A DNA stretch of 64,000 bases, taken from Sipunculus nudus. Taxonomy: Eukaryota; Annelida; Sipuncula; Golfingiida; Sipunculidae. Within the stretch, counting starts at the first letter, position 1. Every line of letters begins with the position of its first letter. The position numbers and the translations under genes were made by a program. The notes under the pieces are model-generated. The model had not been told where the DNA came from and ran no database searches. It saw only the letters and a program-made list of their open reading frames with translations. The stretch is from assembly GCA_026874595.1 (NCBI GenBank), contig CM049315.1, positions 61,687,389-61,751,388 on the forward strand. Direction: 5' to 3'. Positions 60,231-64,000 of this stretch are shown piece by piece.

Positions 60231-60900
60231 TTAAGCTCAGCTGACTATAAGTCATCTGAGCTATAGTCATTGTCCATTGTCCGTCGTCCGTCCGTGCGTC
60301 TGTTCGTCCGTCCGTCCGTTCGACTGGCATGTTTTTAACCGTTAGACCCACGAATTCAAAATTTGGCATACTGTTAGATGTCCCCAAGATCTCCTAACAA
60401 ACCGTAAGCTGGGTCACTGTGACTTCGTTCCTTCAAGAAATTAAGGAAAATCCTCAAATTTCCATTAAAAACTATTATCACACTTCAGGACTGCCTAATA
60501 TTAAAACCACTTATCTGTTTTTCTCTCAATATTTACCAGGAGTATTCTCCTATATATTTCCTATATACATGCCATAAGTGTAATTTCTATAAGTTATGGG
60601 CTTGAACAAATTGGACTTTGTAAAAAATCAGGAAATATATCTGCTCACTTAACATGAACATTTTTGAAGCTAGAGACTTTTCTTTCCAAGTATATATTTT
60701 TGTTTAATTAACATTCAATTGTATACCAAAAATTAGATCTGAATTTAGAAATTGTTAAAGTTATTAGCATAAAAATAAAATCAGTTCCTTATATTTTCCC
60801 CAACTTAGAACATGGCACTTTTTTTTCCTGCGAGGACATTTGATTTAATTTTCACAGCATGTAAACATACATATTTAATTTGTTTAAATTTGAATTTTTT
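60231..60900 (+). mobile_element. HINE H1c, 5-prime part with uninterrupted T run
   Basis: The hairpin AGCTCAGCTGAC-TATA-AGTCATCTGAGCT is near-perfect, followed by (GTCC)n at about 60279-60320 and the body unit (TTAGATGTCCCCAAGATC). It continues through CATGGCACTTTTTTTCCTGC, the site occupied by H1b in the 25 kb copy. It fades after about 60900. Confidence 0.65.
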
Positions 60901-61496
60901 TCAAGGCTCTGTTGTAGTCACCTGCTTTATCCCGATGCAGGCAACTCATTCCTGGGCACGGGAAGTCAGCTAAGCCAGGGTTCCTGATTTGTTACAGTTT
61001 TCTTAGGGAGATCCCCTGCTGTGACAGGTGTACAGTGATTCTCTGTCACCCCCCCCCCCCCTCCGCCCAACCTTACCCACCAAGTGTCACGCAGTAATTA
61101 TAATTGTTTAGCCTGTATTTCCTTAATTGTAGTGCTGTTTCCACTCTAATATACAATTCAAGGGGTAATCCAGAAGATGCCAATGTTGTGTTAAAGCATT
61201 TTTGAAGAAATCGATTTTATTTCAAATGATTTTAACAAATTAAAATAAAATTAAACCCATCAGTATGCATAGAATTATAAAACATGAAGCAAATTATGGT
61301 TAAATAAAGGCACGATTTAAAATTGTGAAATCTGAATCAAGTATGACTTATAGATATTCATTTTTTTTTTGCAAATTTGAAGATATATTTTTCGTGGTAA
61401 AAAATAAATAGACATTTGTATGCATGATGCGGTTTTATCTGATTTAGATTTATGATGATGCAATTTAGAATTATGAATCAAATTTTATATTCAGAT
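60901..61496. other. Unannotated stretch
   Basis: A 13-base poly-C run lies at 61049-61061 and A+T-rich DNA elsewhere. No gene or repeat family is recognised. Confidence 0.4.
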
Positions 61497-62210
61497 TGTT
61501 ACAGGTGCTCTTTTTGTTGTGTGACACGGGCGTTACTCGTGTTTTGACACCCTCGCCGGACCGTTTGTTACATTTGCAGTTTAACCCGTACTGGCTGAAC
61601 TCTCGTTGTCATGTAAGCTTTGGGTTTTCTCGCCTGGTCGTTAGTCACGTGTGGATCCTGGTATGTAGAGATACACACAGCGATGTTTTTCTAGATGATT
61701 CCTGTGACGCGTGCTTACTGTGTATAATGTATTATTCTTCGAATGTTCTAGAGTTGGAAAATTCTCGGCTTAGGGTGAAGAATATATAAAGGGGCTGTGT
61801 TTTAGAGCCGGGAGGAGAGGGCAGAGAAGATTTCCAGCGGACGCAGAAGCGTGTGTGAGTTTCTGGGACCTTATCCGACGTGTGCGGCAATTACAGCTTT
61901 TCTTTTGGACTTCAGTTTACTTTCTGGATTGTTACAAGAGCTTTACACTTGACTTTCATTCTCCGAGAGTATACATTTCAAGAACTTATCGGTGTGACGG
62001 TGTTTGTATCCAGGTACTGTGTACATTATTTATTTTTCTGTGTGGTTGTATTGATTTGTTGTTATACCACTGTTTTACTGTGTAATTGTATTGATTTGGT
62101 GTATTGAGGTGTTAGGGTTGTTTTAAGAATAAATTATATTTATTTGTTAACAAAAAGCCCCTAACTTCTTTATACATTCCCCTAGACATTTCACGCTGCC
62201 TAGTGTTACA
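61497..62210 (+). repeat. Candidate solo LTR, 714 bp
   Basis: The stretch starts TGTTACAGG and ends GTGTTACA (TG...CA). It is clearly less A+T-rich than its flanks and has TATATAAA at 61783-61790 followed by a purine-rich leader. AATAAA lies at 62128-62133, about 80 bases before the end. That order of TATA, leader, AATAAA, CA fits an LTR. The flanks CAGAT and GGATC do not give a clean duplication, and no partner LTR is in the window. The 97-codon ORF inside is probably fortuitous. Confidence 0.45.
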
Positions 62211-63503
62211 GGATCTAATTTTTTTTATTATCTCCGTATCAGAATTTGTGTTCATCACACATACGTGATCTGTTGATATTAGGTTCCGTATCAAGATAAT
62301 TATATTTTATTGGAAATATATAGAAAATTTTAACTAAATATAAAAAAATGATATGATAAAAAAATGAGGATCTAGTTCTCCAAGAGAATGAAACATAAAG
62401 TGATTAGCTCTGTCTGTCCATAATCTCTCCGATATCATTAAATATATATAAATTATGAAATTATTCCTATAATTTGAAAGCAACTAATATATTCAGTTGT
62501 GTAACATTGCAGATGTTAAACTTTAATCCAATCATTCCCCCCCCCCCCCCCCACACCCCACCACCCACACATCACCACCACCAAGTCCTTGCATCGGTGG
62601 ACTGGGGACATTAGTTATATTTCAACTGTATACATTTTATAAACTAAAAAATACTTATATTGAATATATATTGCGGTCAAAAACTGCTCACATGCTTCAA
62701 TTTTAACAATAGGAAATGCAGCTTGTACAGTTTGTAGCGTGAACATTACTCCCGAGCTGTTTCACTCTTCGCATTGTTGCCATGATACACCTGGAAACGC
62801 CGTGCGGCAAGATGAAATACCTTATTAGCGGGCTTATAAAAAGTTTTTTAACAATTTATCTAAATTTTCATCTGTTCTTGTTTAATCCATGCTAAGAGAT
62901 GACGTTTGTGAGGGATTATTTAGTTGTGATTGTTGTTCACCTTACTTCCGGCGCAGAAAATACCCATGTCATTGGGATATCCTAGGGTTATAGATACACC
63001 TGAGCCTATTATCAAGTGTTTCGCGAGATGAGGCGAGATGCTCCGATTGTTCATAGACAGCTCATCACACCCTTTCTTGCGTGGCTGAGGTCATTCCTAA
63101 CCAATAGAAGACAAAGTGGTTATAAACTGAATTTTCTCATCGGAGGAGTGTGTAAAGTATTGGCATCACAAAGTATGCGGATCCTGGGTTTGTTTGTGTG
63201 TTTTTTTTTACTTTCTACAGGCATTCGCCATGTGAGATAAACGTTTAATAATAAATAAGACCAGGCATATATTTGTCTGTACCAACTTGACTATCTGACA
63301 TTTGTCATCTCAAATGCATCCATTACGTATACCATGCACATATATATATATATAGTACTGAGCAGGTTCTAGTACTTGCAGTATAGTGCTCGATACAGCT
63401 GTGTTAATGAAGTCGGGACTTATCTGATGATTGCCGGAGTGCCGATACCGGCAACGGCGTGAATCTCGAGGAGTGACAACGATGCTCCAACGTGCTTAAC
63501 GTT

Positions 63504-63560
<57 letters not shown>

Positions 63561-64000
63561 GTCTGTTGGGCTTTTTCACCCGAGGAGCTTATCCCGGTTT
63601 CTGTAGCTGTTTCTTGATGGGACGATAGACCGTCACAGGTTACCGTTGGAGTATTTACTAGGACTGTATCAATATATCGATATATCGATACGAATCTATA
63701 CACGACGTCGATACGATAACCGAAATGCGTTGCATGCTGTATCGGTCGTATCCATGTAAAACATTGATTGCTAAGGAATAGGGATATAAATCAAAGTTTA
63801 AATATAACCTTGACGATTAATAAAGCTAAATGCACTGTATATTTGTTGCTTTGGCTTTTAAGACTTTATAAGAAATGTTTATACGCATGCACGTCAGTAC
63901 TTCTATTACAAGCAGGTGCATGTAAGCGATAATAGGAAAATGATACTGACTTTCCTCTTTATTAATGAAATCGATATTCACATCACATATTGCTACTAGG
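62211..64000. other. Low-complexity and unannotated DNA
   Basis: It contains a 16-base poly-C at 62537-62552 with a CACCACCA tail, an (AT)n of 49 bases at 63508-63556, and a small palindromic ATATCGATATATCGAT block at about 63671-63687. No gene or family member of the repeats above is recognised. Confidence 0.45.

Noticed and set aside
63016-63240. ORF with LAWLRSFLTNRRQ, resembling a LINE RT block
   Set aside because: Only about a dozen residues resemble the W..S.LTNR.Q motif, and nothing before or after fits an RT; too short to call.

Overview
This window is eukaryotic, A+T-rich, intron-and-repeat type DNA with no bacterial or phage gene organisation. The repeats suggest a marine or freshwater bivalve mollusc: many non-coding elements have a 5-prime hairpin, a (GTCY)n microsatellite, an internal array of 140-680 bp tandem units, and a 3-prime stem-loop followed by CTAG|T or CTTG|T. 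That architecture is known for Helentron-associated interspersed elements (HINEs, e.g. Drosophila DINE-1 and the oyster pearl elements). The host assignment is inference from repeat types only. I label the families H1-H6 here; these names are mine.

Layout. 0.7-3.2 kb: a possible small four-exon gene on the + strand, with a CRE-containing upstream region and a poly(A) signal; its function is not recognised. 3.5-43.3 kb: almost continuous nested HINEs. H3 (180-bp units) and H4 both sit inside an H2 array (145-bp units) between 12.8 and 18.4 kb. A 337-bp-unit H1 element (25.1-29.1 kb) sits inside a longer H1 element (24.5-31.2 kb). H5 and a TA-flanked TIR element sit inside H6 (31.2-35.3 kb). 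Two hAT-like non-autonomous elements (9.9-12.7 kb and 38.5-39.4 kb) also lie in this region. 44.9-46.1 kb: two foldback elements and a TACAC minisatellite. 46.4-47.0 kb: a broken LINE reverse transcriptase.

47.0-60.0 kb: a decayed Ty3/gypsy retrotransposon on the minus strand (gag, protease, RT, RNase H and integrase fragments). It is interrupted in its integrase by about 1.07 kb. Its short 3-prime LTR is split by a second LTR element (47070-53839) that has ATTT target duplications but no gag-pol, so it is a large non-autonomous element. 60.2-64 kb: another H1 copy, a candidate 714-bp solo LTR, and low-complexity DNA.

I see no convincing rRNA or tRNA gene, no CRISPR array, and no intact transposase or Rep/helicase. 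The strongest unusual signals are a perfect palindrome, GGTGGCGCCACC, in at least 15 exact copies spread over several otherwise different HINE families, and dense AGGTCA nuclear-receptor-type half-site clusters in one family. Both are sequence observations; any regulatory role is inference.
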